Positions 32,145 through 39,714 of a stretch of 64,000 bases of DNA are shown piece after piece. The position numbers and the translations under genes were made by a program. The notes below the pieces were generated by a model. It was not told where the DNA came from and searched no databases. It was given only the letters and a program-made list of their open reading frames with translations. This DNA comes from an uncultured Granulosicoccaceae bacterium (GTDB taxonomy: Bacteria; Pseudomonadota; Gammaproteobacteria; Granulosicoccales; Granulosicoccaceae). The stretch is taken from the NCBI GenBank assembly GCA_937981955.1, contig CALJNA010000087.1, positions 29,663-93,662 on the forward strand, in the 5' to 3' direction. How positions within the stretch are numbered: the first letter of the stretch is position 1; each line of letters starts with the position of its first letter.

Positions 32145-33157
32145 AAGTTAAATTGCTTGGTAAAAAATGTTTTGATTTCTGCTTGCATATCCAAATGAAA
32201 TGCCTGTCGATCAAACCCGACTGCATCTCCACATATAATTTCATACTCTTCAGGGTCTTCCTGCTTGAATGCATCACGGCAAGGCATAATCATAAAGCTG
32301 AAATGGTTAGCGTTCTCCACAACCCGGTAGTCGGGTTGGTTCGGTAACTGCTGGGCCAGCCAGGCTGCATTCGATGCAGAGGGCACAGACTCGTCGAATT
32401 CAGCTGTCCATAATTGCACAGCAGCGGTGACAGAGCTCAAGGAATCGCGGGTGTAAGCGAATCCGAAACCGGGGGCAGCAATGGCCGCCGCCTTTATTCG
32501 CGGGTCATAACCCCAACTCTCTGCCGGTAAGTTTGCAATACCTGCTTCCAGCATGGTGTTAACCATACCGTCATCACAAACAAATTCTGGCGTTGAACTG
32601 CAAACGTGTTCGGCTCGTTCAAAATCCGGTGTGCCGCCGATTAGACTTAATGCGGTGAATCCTCCAGCGGAAAAGCCGTATATGCCTATTTGCTCCGGAT
32701 TAATGTGGTTTTTAAAATGCTTATTTTCAAGCACGTAATCCAACACTCGGCTAATCTGACCAGGCCTATCAATTGCCCATTTATCTGTCGATGAGCTCAT
32801 GTCTGACCAGGTATTGCCACTGTGCGATGGTGCGGCGACAATAAATCCAGCGTCGGCAAGCGCTGTGGCCAGTTTCGCGTGGCCGGCGTACCAGCCGCTG
32901 TAGCCATGTGAAATGACGATCAGCGCGCCATTTGTTTCAGATAGGGGCGCGTCGATTGCCATTGCCATACCAAAACGGGTATTGGGGGAGGCGGGCGCGG
33001 GCGTATCACTCGGGTACCAGACGCCAACATCCAGCGCCTTGGTACCGGGGTAGCTAACTTGCGAAAGCTGGAATCCTGCAGCGTGTGTATTCAAGCTCAT
33101 GCTACCTGCTGCAACAACCAGCGTGGCCAATGCGAGATCGATAATCGGGTGCTTCAT
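32141..33157 (-). CDS. Secreted alpha/beta hydrolase (PAF-acetylhydrolase/dienelactone-hydrolase-like)
   Basis: A 338-aa exported hydrolase. Signal peptide LALATLVVAAGSMSLNTHA, oxyanion region ALIVISHGYSGWY, nucleophile Ser in GIYGFSAGGFTAL, catalytic Asp likely in TAEFDESVP and His in VENANHFSFM. Two cysteine pairs (VCSSTPEFVC, MPCRD with IICGD) fit a periplasmic or extracellular enzyme. I chose the ATG at 33157 because a perfect AAGGAG lies about 9 bases upstream; an earlier start at 33199 lacks one. The gene is divergent from an AraC-type regulator that may control it. Confidence 0.8.
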   Translation of the reverse strand: MKHPIIDLALATLVVAAGSMSLNTHAAGFQLSQVSYPGTKALDVGVWYPSDTPAPASPNTRFGMAMAIDAPLSETNGALIVISHGYSGWYAGHAKLATALADAGFIVAAPSHSGNTWSDMSSSTDKWAIDRPGQISRVLDYVLENKHFKNHINPEQIGIYGFSAGGFTALSLIGGTPDFERAEHVCSSTPEFVCDDGMVNTMLEAGIANLPAESWGYDPRIKAAAIAAPGFGFAYTRDSLSSVTAAVQLWTAEFDESVPSASNAAWLAQQLPNQPDYRVVENANHFSFMIMPCRDAFKQEDPEEYEIICGDAVGFDRQAFHLDMQAEIKTFFTKQFNL

Positions 33158-33203
33158 GTCATATACTCCTTGTTGTTGGGGTGTACTCAGTATCGACATA
33201 AGC

Positions 33204-33257
33204 CCTTGATTTGAAGTCCTTAAACACGATTGAGCACGACCTCGATCGCGATCAAGG
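33204..33257. promoter_or_regulatory. Inverted repeat in the esterase/AraC divergent region
   Basis: CCTTGAT (33204-33210) and ATCAAGG (33251-33257) are perfect inverted copies 40 bases apart, and GATCGCGATC (33244-33253) is a 10-base palindrome. A site for the adjacent AraC-type regulator is plausible. Confidence 0.3.
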
Positions 33258-33285
33258 ACCTTTTTAGCGATCTATTCACATACAC

Positions 33286-34452
33286 ATGGTGCCGGTACCT
33301 TTTGTTGTTGCTCTTTTGCTGCTTGTTCTGCTAGGTGCGCATTATCCGCGTCTGCAGCAAACACACACCGGCCGCTTGTTCGCGATTGCATTGTGTCTGC
33401 ACGCAGTTGGTTCTTTTCTGATTGGCCTGCGCTGGTGGCTTGATTGGCCAGCAGTCATGCCATTTGCTGCTGTGATTGCTGTTGCCCTAAGCGCTCTGCA
33501 GTATCTGGCGTTTCGCAGTCTTGGTGGGCGGCATTTGAATGTAAACATCCACCGTGACTGGGTTCATGGCCTGCCCGTGGTACTAGTGACTCTTGCGCGA
33601 TTCATTGATATTGGTTGGGTAGATATTGTTCTGGCAGGCACGAAAATCCTTTATGCCGGCTTGTTAATCGGTCTGATTCGTCGCGCTCCCGAGTCTTTAA
33701 CGTTGGTGCGGCTTGGCTGGTTAAACCATGCCATTAGGGCGCTTTGGGTCTGCGTTGCGCTATTGCTGCTCGGCGTGGTAATCGATATGGCCATTGCGAT
33801 CGATTTTGCATTCTATGGTGGTCGTATTGCAGCTCCGCTGGTTAGTGTGGTTAATGTCTTTGTGCTCGCCACACTTGCCTGGTTGATTATTGCGGTTGGT
33901 CGCTCACGTTCGCTGGACGAGGGTGAAGAATTAACTGCTCTTCCAGTCATAACAAGCGATTCATCAGCTGAAAAATCGCGGGAGAACGATGCCGAAACCG
34001 CGCCTGTTAACGAAAACGATGGTTTCGGTGTTGGCAGTGATTCGCCTGGACCAAGCGTGGGCCGCGATCACGCAGAGCAATCTTATAAAGATAACGCGGA
34101 AGGCGATGTACATGCAGAGACCAAACAGGTCTATCTCGATTTGGAAGAGTTTGTCCAAAGTAACGAACTATATAAAGACCCTGAACTCAATCTACAGCGT
34201 TTATCCAGAAAACTCGGTGTTCCTTCTCGCAAGGTATCACGCGCCATAAATGTACACACCGGTGGGAATATCTCCCAGTGGATTAATCAGGCGCGTATAA
34301 ACGCAGCTTGCGGGATGCTGCGTCAGACAGACATCAGTATTCAGCAGGCCATGTTCGATGCCGGCTTTACCACCAAATCAAACTTTAATCGAGAGTTTCG
34401 TCGCGTGCACAATTGCAGCCCAACGCAGTGGCGGCTTGAGCAGAGCAGCTAG
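33286..34452 (+). CDS. Membrane-anchored AraC-family transcriptional regulator
   Basis: A 388-aa regulator with about seven N-terminal membrane helices (VVALLLLVLLGAHY, VMPFAAVIAVALSALQYL, WVCVALLLLGVVIDMAIAI), a long acidic low-complexity linker (residues about 215-290), and a C-terminal AraC DNA-binding domain: NLQRLSRKLGVPSRKVSRAIN and DISIQQAMFDAGFTTKSNFNREFRR. This layout is known in membrane AraC proteins that sense signals in the envelope. It is divergent from the secreted esterase. Confidence 0.82.
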   Translation: MVPVPFVVALLLLVLLGAHYPRLQQTHTGRLFAIALCLHAVGSFLIGLRWWLDWPAVMPFAAVIAVALSALQYLAFRSLGGRHLNVNIHRDWVHGLPVVLVTLARFIDIGWVDIVLAGTKILYAGLLIGLIRRAPESLTLVRLGWLNHAIRALWVCVALLLLGVVIDMAIAIDFAFYGGRIAAPLVSVVNVFVLATLAWLIIAVGRSRSLDEGEELTALPVITSDSSAEKSRENDAETAPVNENDGFGVGSDSPGPSVGRDHAEQSYKDNAEGDVHAETKQVYLDLEEFVQSNELYKDPELNLQRLSRKLGVPSRKVSRAINVHTGGNISQWINQARINAACGMLRQTDISIQQAMFDAGFTTKSNFNREFRRVHNCSPTQWRLEQSS

Positions 34453-34461
34453 AGGTTGATG

Positions 34462-34956
34462 CTATTTTCCACCAAGCTCAGGCTCTTCAATGTTCGCAAA
34501 CTCCACCACATTGGCAACACGGTCGAAATTACGATAGATACGTTTCTTCTTATTGGGATAATCACCTATATCGTGCGCCAACCGTTCACCAACCACGATA
34601 CAGGTAAGTGGACTGTCTCCTGTATTGATCATGGTGTGGGCTTCACCTTTCTTCCGGTAACCAATAAAATCTCCTGCCTCAATAGCGTGTTCGGTATTGC
34701 CGATAAGCACTTTTCCCGTACCGGAAAGAACATAGGTGCATTCATCTTCATAATAGTGAACATGGAACTCTGTTGATTCCTTGCCAGGCGGCACCTCTAT
34801 TAAATGAAAACCGAATCCGGTTATGCCAGTCAAATCGCCGAGTGACTTATTATTACGCTGCGCATTTTCGTTCAGAAAATGTGTTTTCGATGTGCCGGGC
34901 ATAGCGTCTATCTGAGATTTTTTAATGACATAGTCAGGCATGGGTAGTGTGCTCAT
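34462..34956 (-). CDS. Cupin-domain protein
   Basis: A 164-aa single-cupin protein. The metal-binding motifs are FHVHYYEDECTYVLSGTG (H-x-H...E) and later EAHTMIN with a His. These small cupins often bind a sugar-related ligand or act as isomerases; no substrate can be given. It converges with the AraC gene and is tandem with the SRAP gene upstream. Confidence 0.75.
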   Translation of the reverse strand: MSTLPMPDYVIKKSQIDAMPGTSKTHFLNENAQRNNKSLGDLTGITGFGFHLIEVPPGKESTEFHVHYYEDECTYVLSGTGKVLIGNTEHAIEAGDFIGYRKKGEAHTMINTGDSPLTCIVVGERLAHDIGDYPNKKKRIYRNFDRVANVVEFANIEEPELGGK

Positions 34957-35016
34957 GTTAGATCAAGGATGTGATACGAAAAGTATCGGCATAGTCGAGA
35001 ATGCTCTGGTGTCGGT

Positions 35017-35709
35017 TCAATCAAACAAATCATTGGCCCGTTTTGCTGCAATGCACTCTGGCCCTTCGTTACGCGCAGAGTTTACGTAGTCACTGACCTC
35101 GGTCATTTGCAGAGTATCGTTACTGGCAGAGACCATCAGTTCATCAATAACGGATTGCTCGGACGGTTGAATCCATTTTAGAGCGTCGTCAGGTTTTAGA
35201 ATCACCGGCATACGATGGTGGACCTCACTCATTGGCTCGTTTGCGGCAACAGTAACAACACACACTTGCGACTTTTCCTGTTTTTCATCGTTTGATGCCT
35301 GTTTGGCTGGCTGGTATAAGGCACCTAAAAACATGGCGTCATTGCTGGTCGGCGTGATGTAGTAGGGGGTTTTGATTTTACCTTCACGTTTCCACTCGTA
35401 AAAACCGTTTATTGGAACGAGCACTCGATAAGAGCTGATCAATTTTTTGAAAGACGGTTTTTCACGAATAGTTTCACTGCGCGCGTTGATCAGTGGTGAA
35501 CTGAATTTACCCGGCTTCGCCCAACTTGGAACCATGCCCCATTTCATTGAATCCAGGGAGGCTGCATCATCTTGCCAGGTCACCACGTCCAGTGACTGGC
35601 TTGGCGCAACATTGAACCTTGGATCTCGGCTGGGCCAGACCTCCATGCCTAACATGGCAAGCAACAGTCGGACACCTTCGTTATCAGATACGTTGATTCG
35701 ACCACACAT
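35017..35709 (-). CDS. yedK: SOS response-associated peptidase (SRAP, HMCES/YedK)
   Basis: A 230-aa SRAP-domain protein that crosslinks to abasic sites in single-stranded DNA. The catalytic Cys is residue 2 (MCGRINVS), with the conserved Asn in INARSET, Glu in GFYEWKREG and His in VHHRMPVIL. The length and motif order are standard. It is divergent from nth, another abasic-site enzyme, so the two may be a base-excision repair pair sharing control. Confidence 0.92.
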   Translation of the reverse strand: MCGRINVSDNEGVRLLLAMLGMEVWPSRDPRFNVAPSQSLDVVTWQDDAASLDSMKWGMVPSWAKPGKFSSPLINARSETIREKPSFKKLISSYRVLVPINGFYEWKREGKIKTPYYITPTSNDAMFLGALYQPAKQASNDEKQEKSQVCVVTVAANEPMSEVHHRMPVILKPDDALKWIQPSEQSVIDELMVSASNDTLQMTEVSDYVNSARNEGPECIAAKRANDLFD

Positions 35710-35789
35710 GGCGTTTCCTGTTAACGGCTTGCTTCGATGCTAATCGGAAATGACAAAATAGGGAAGTGAATCAGGTTAGTATATTGAGC

Positions 35790-36575
35790 ATGAACCCGAG
35801 TAAGCGCGAACAGATTTTCGCCCGCTGGAAAGCGGCAAACCCGAATCCTCAAACCGAGCTTGCGTACAACTCGCCATTTGAATTGCTGATCTCTGTATTG
35901 CTATCCGCGCAAGCCACCGATGTCAGCGTCAACAACGCCACCAAAGGACTCTATGCCGAGGCTGATACAGCAGCGAAAATGCTCGAGCTAGGCGAAGCAA
36001 GGGTGCGACATCATATTCGAACCATTGGACTGTTCAATACCAAAGCCAGGAACGTGATCAAGACCTGCCAAATTCTGCAGGAGCGCCATGGTGGGGTGGT
36101 GCCTGACGATCGAGAATCGCTCGAAGCGCTTCCGGGCGTCGGCCGAAAAACTGCCAATGTTGTCTTGAATACGGCTTTCAGGCAAATAGCCATGGCCGTT
36201 GACACGCATATTTTTCGCGTCTCGAACCGGACCGCTATTGCCCCCGGCAAAGATGTGATTGAGGTGGAAAAAAAGCTGCTGAAATTTGTGCCTGAAGACT
36301 ACTTGCTGGATGCCCACCACTGGCTGATTTTGCACGGGCGCTATGTCTGTGTAGCCAGAACCCCTAAGTGTACCGAGTGCAATATTGCAGATTTGTGTGA
36401 GTTCAAAAAGAAGACGAAAAGCGAATCGGCAAAGTCACGGCAAAAGAAAAAGGCAGGTGGGCTAAAAAAAGTATCAGATAAATTATCAGCTGCCGCAAAT
36501 AAAAAAGTGACTGGCAAGAAAAAAGTGGCGGGCAAGAAGACATTGAAAAAGAAGGCGGTCGCCGGTAAACAGTAG
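35790..36575 (+). CDS. nth: Endonuclease III with a lysine-rich C-terminal tail
   Basis: DNA glycosylase/AP lyase for oxidized pyrimidines. From the ATG at 35790 (MNPSKREQIF) the numbering matches E. coli Nth exactly: catalytic Lys120 in LPGVGRKTANVV, Asp138 in AVDTHIF, and the [4Fe-4S] cysteines at 187, 194, 197 and 203. After the last Cys there is a tail of about 55 residues, nearly all Lys, Ala, Gly and Ser (KKKAGGLKKVSDKLSAAAN, KVTGKKKVAGKK), absent from typical Nth. An earlier start at 35766 has no support. Confidence 0.92.
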   Translation: MNPSKREQIFARWKAANPNPQTELAYNSPFELLISVLLSAQATDVSVNNATKGLYAEADTAAKMLELGEARVRHHIRTIGLFNTKARNVIKTCQILQERHGGVVPDDRESLEALPGVGRKTANVVLNTAFRQIAMAVDTHIFRVSNRTAIAPGKDVIEVEKKLLKFVPEDYLLDAHHWLILHGRYVCVARTPKCTECNIADLCEFKKKTKSESAKSRQKKKAGGLKKVSDKLSAAANKKVTGKKKVAGKKTLKKKAVAGKQ

Positions 36576-36711
36576 CGCTTTCAGTGAACGTGGCTTGTTC
36601 CAGAGCTTTGCACTTCAGCCCGGTAATTTGACCGCATTCAATGAATCCAGTTCAGCTGATAACTGGGACCAGCAGATGTTTGGCCAGCTCGCGGGTGATG
36701 TTGATTGTTAA
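36571..36711 (+). pseudogene. Possible remnant of a lost gene after nth
   Basis: In a different frame from nth, an open frame ends at TAA 36709-36711 and encodes about 45 residues of protein-like sequence such as GLFQSFALQPGNLTAF and NWDQQMFGQLAGDVDC. It has no usable start codon and overlaps the last bases of nth. It may be the C-terminal relic of a deleted secreted protein, or coincidence. Confidence 0.2.
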
Positions 36712-36824
36712 CTAGCGTGATATGGGCCGCTAAGCGTCACAGTTTGGCCTGGCTTGCCAATCCGTATGGTTTCAATTTCTCTTTGTCTTGCTATTCTTAA
36801 CGTAGAAAAAAACAGGATGTGCAA

Positions 36825-38975
36825 GTGGCCCGCGCCTACCCATTAACCGATCTCGTCAAGCTCGTAAGAGCATACGGTGTCCTCGCCGGTACCGGAGATA
36901 TGGATCGTGTTATTGCCGGTGAACTATCAAGGCGCTGGATTGCCCGGGAAGTCGAGCATCTGGTTCCACTCTCAACGCTTCCAGCCGAGCTCTTCAATAC
37001 TCAGCGTGGCCGGGATTTATTGGCAGCAGAGATTTTCAGCAATCAGGATATCGACCCTGAGACCATCAATCCCGAAAAACTCGATATCGGCACCGTCGGT
37101 CGAGACTGCCTGATAAACACCAACCGTTTACCGAAACTCGAGCCCAGCATTCATGCCGCCATTCTGGCTGCCAATATGTTGCTCGGTGTACGTCTTTACG
37201 GTAACCATGGTTTGGGTATGCCCGGCATGACACACGACATGATTGTGGCAACCATGCTGCAAGGCACATTAGGTAAGCCGTACCGCTACAGTGCAATCAG
37301 TTCGGAAGACCATGAGATCATCGATGACAGTTATATATTCTCGTGGTTTGGTGATGCAGTTGCCGCAAACGTGCGAACGCTAGACGACTACTTGCAGCGT
37401 TTTGAGTCCGCCATAGAAAAGGGCGAAACACCAGACGATCCTCCTTCCAGCGAAATCGCCAGTGCCGTGGCTGCTATCGAGGCTAGCCGTCTCAGGCTCA
37501 CGGCGCGTGCCGCGGGTGATCAGATCATCAGTTTTCTGGATTCTGAAGGCCGTGCAGAGCTCGCCCGAAACGGAGTAGACGTCAAAAGCGACTTTCCTGA
37601 ACGACCGTTTCTTGAACAAGATTACGCCCGCACTGGAATTGCTTTCGGTTTGGTGGGCGTTGATCACTATGCTCTGCGAGAGCCGTTACGCAACACGCTG
37701 ATTATGGCTGTTCGCGATGCACTCGAAGATCCGGATAAAAGGGAACGCTTGTCTGGACGCCGTGGCAAGGCAGTCCACGAGGTGCACATGAATCTGCCGG
37801 TCATGGAGTACTACGTTGCCGCAGATAACCCCAATTCCATAGAAACCGTGCACCTTGCCAGCCTGGAAATGATGCGTTCTCTGGAAAAGGGTCGCCGAAA
37901 ATCATTGAGCACCATGTCGGCGCATGCCTTTCGTATTTCTGCCATAGCCGAAAGGGTGCTTGGTCGAGCGCTTGAGCCGCTGATTGTCACGTTGGCATTG
38001 TTGCATGACGTCGTTGAAGACGGTTCACTGCGCGTTACCGGGTATGGACATTCTTTGCGTAAAATTCAATTCCGATTTGGTGCGCCCATCGCGGCTATGG
38101 TATCGGAACTGACCGATTCGAATGTGCACACCGACGGCATTAATAAGGCGGCAATTACATTAAGCCATCCTCATCTGCTGCCGCCGCAGGCACAATACAA
38201 TTTCAGTGGATTCACTCAATATAACCTCAAGCCTACCGAGGCAGATCTGCCATATACGCTGTCGGGCATAGTGATAAAGCTACTCGATACCGTGGTATCG
38301 CTTGAAGAGGGTATTCGTGACCCGGAACTCATGACAGGGCACTGGCGGAACAGCGGTGCTCGAATTTTCTGGGCAGAAAGAATGCGTGGCGCAATTGTCT
38401 ATCCCTTGATTGAAAGACTACTGCTGGAATTCAAAGCCAGTCAGATTGATCCGAAATACTATCGGCGACCGCACTCTGTCAATAGCGTCCGGCTAAGAGC
38501 AGGCATGGCCTTGCTCGACACCACTATGATGTATCTTGATTTGTACGTAACGCAAAATCTAGCCATTGTTGCACTTGAATTCGGACTCGACGCTGTACAA
38601 CGAGATACGCTAATCAGTTTGTTTAACGATCCTAACGTTGATGACAGGCAGTTTGAGGCAAGAGTTTTGGTTGATTTACTCAAAGATGAAAAATTGCAGG
38701 CGTCAATTCGAAAGGGTGTTCTTGAATGCATTGCGCACACCACGCTATATAACAAAGATGCTACTGACAGCTCGGCTCGTGATGAAACCACCTTCGTTTC
38801 GTACAGGGCCAGTGCGCTGAGACGCCAGGCCATCCGACGGGAATTGCAACTGGATTCTGCAGAAAAACTCTCCGCATTGGCTTTGCGCAAAGAACAGGTA
38901 TTGCGTCGATTCGACCAAACCATTGAATCCCAGAACGGTGTGTACAATCCGGATCTCTTCGCCAGTGCGGGTTAG
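36825..38975 (+). CDS. Large HD-domain protein (SpoT-like phosphohydrolase domain)
   Basis: A 716-aa soluble protein. The central HD domain has SAHAFRISAIAERVLG, then TLALLHDVVEDGS near residue 400, the same H...HDxxED pattern seen in RelA/SpoT hydrolase domains. No synthetase, TGS or ACT domain is visible, and the rest is mostly helical with no motif I recognise. The GTG at 36825 (VARAYPL) is chosen because AGGA lies 7 bases before it; the GTG at 36819 is too close to that site. A strong bidirectional terminator follows. Hydrolysis of a nucleotide is likely, the substrate unknown. Confidence 0.65.
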   Translation: MARAYPLTDLVKLVRAYGVLAGTGDMDRVIAGELSRRWIAREVEHLVPLSTLPAELFNTQRGRDLLAAEIFSNQDIDPETINPEKLDIGTVGRDCLINTNRLPKLEPSIHAAILAANMLLGVRLYGNHGLGMPGMTHDMIVATMLQGTLGKPYRYSAISSEDHEIIDDSYIFSWFGDAVAANVRTLDDYLQRFESAIEKGETPDDPPSSEIASAVAAIEASRLRLTARAAGDQIISFLDSEGRAELARNGVDVKSDFPERPFLEQDYARTGIAFGLVGVDHYALREPLRNTLIMAVRDALEDPDKRERLSGRRGKAVHEVHMNLPVMEYYVAADNPNSIETVHLASLEMMRSLEKGRRKSLSTMSAHAFRISAIAERVLGRALEPLIVTLALLHDVVEDGSLRVTGYGHSLRKIQFRFGAPIAAMVSELTDSNVHTDGINKAAITLSHPHLLPPQAQYNFSGFTQYNLKPTEADLPYTLSGIVIKLLDTVVSLEEGIRDPELMTGHWRNSGARIFWAERMRGAIVYPLIERLLLEFKASQIDPKYYRRPHSVNSVRLRAGMALLDTTMMYLDLYVTQNLAIVALEFGLDAVQRDTLISLFNDPNVDDRQFEARVLVDLLKDEKLQASIRKGVLECIAHTTLYNKDATDSSARDETTFVSYRASALRRQAIRRELQLDSAEKLSALALRKEQVLRRFDQTIESQNGVYNPDLFASAG

Positions 38976-39064
38976 TTATATTTCGACGAAGTGCATATGG
39001 CTCGGCTGAATGCCGACATTTTAAAGTCCCATTTATGTCAACCTATTTCAGGACGGGACAGAAC

Positions 39065-39097
39065 AAAAAAAAGCCCCGAGAGTCGGGGCTTTTTTTT
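39065..39097. terminator. Bidirectional rho-independent terminator
   Basis: Eight As, then GCCCCGA (39073-39079), loop GAG, TCGGGGC (39083-39089) and eight Ts form a perfect 15-bp stem. It lies between the converging HD-domain gene and the DUF2853 gene and can serve both strands. Confidence 0.95.
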
Positions 39098-39119
39098 GGT
39101 TTATAAGTCGATTCTAAAT

Positions 39120-39458
39120 CTATTTGTCGTAGACAGACTCTTTGTTCAAGTGCTTCACAATAAGGTAGTAAAAAACCGGTCGAAGCTTTTGTCGGTTACT
39201 TGCGCCAATGGTGTCGATGGCGTGTTGAATCGCAGCATCTGCATCTGCACCTTCTACACCCAGTTTCCGACTGATGAATCTGGACTTTACGTTATCCAGT
39301 TCAGTTTTATCTGCGGCGGCAACGAGGTTGGCATCGCGGTTATACAGAGATGGACCCAAACCTTTAGCAACAGCCGAGAGGAGTTTATCGTCACACTCAA
39401 CATTAATGCTGGACAACTGTGCTTTGCAATCGGTTATTGCTTCGTCAAACTTAGACAT
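39120..39458 (-). CDS. DUF2853 family protein
   Basis: A 112-aa cytoplasmic protein that begins MSKFDEAITDCKAQLSSINV and ends RPVFYYLIVKHLNKESVYDK, the pattern of the DUF2853 family; no function is known. It is all-helical in appearance. It is flanked by a bidirectional terminator downstream and a 256-base gap to the patatin gene, so it is probably transcribed alone. Confidence 0.75.
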   Translation of the reverse strand: MSKFDEAITDCKAQLSSINVECDDKLLSAVAKGLGPSLYNRDANLVAAADKTELDNVKSRFISRKLGVEGADADAAIQHAIDTIGASNRQKLRPVFYYLIVKHLNKESVYDK

Positions 39459-39714
39459 GAAACCTCCATTAAAAAAAAGAATTCGGGACGTTGGAACGCT
39501 GACTTGCGAAGATCGTTCCGGCTTACATTAAACGTCTGTGTGCCATACTAGTCGTAGTGACCGCGAGTGGCAACAAACTAGGGCTTTCCAAGCTCGACAT
39601 TCACAAATGATTAACAATTTGTAGTCCAACTGCAAAATATTGTGTTACAGACCCGTAGAATTACAGGTTATTAAGTGTTAAACGTCAAATCTGCAACACA
39701 TTGAATGCCGTCTG

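Noticed and set aside
38991..39551. 186-aa plus-strand open frame
   Set aside because: It runs through the bidirectional terminator and antisense to the DUF2853 gene, whose family match is much stronger.
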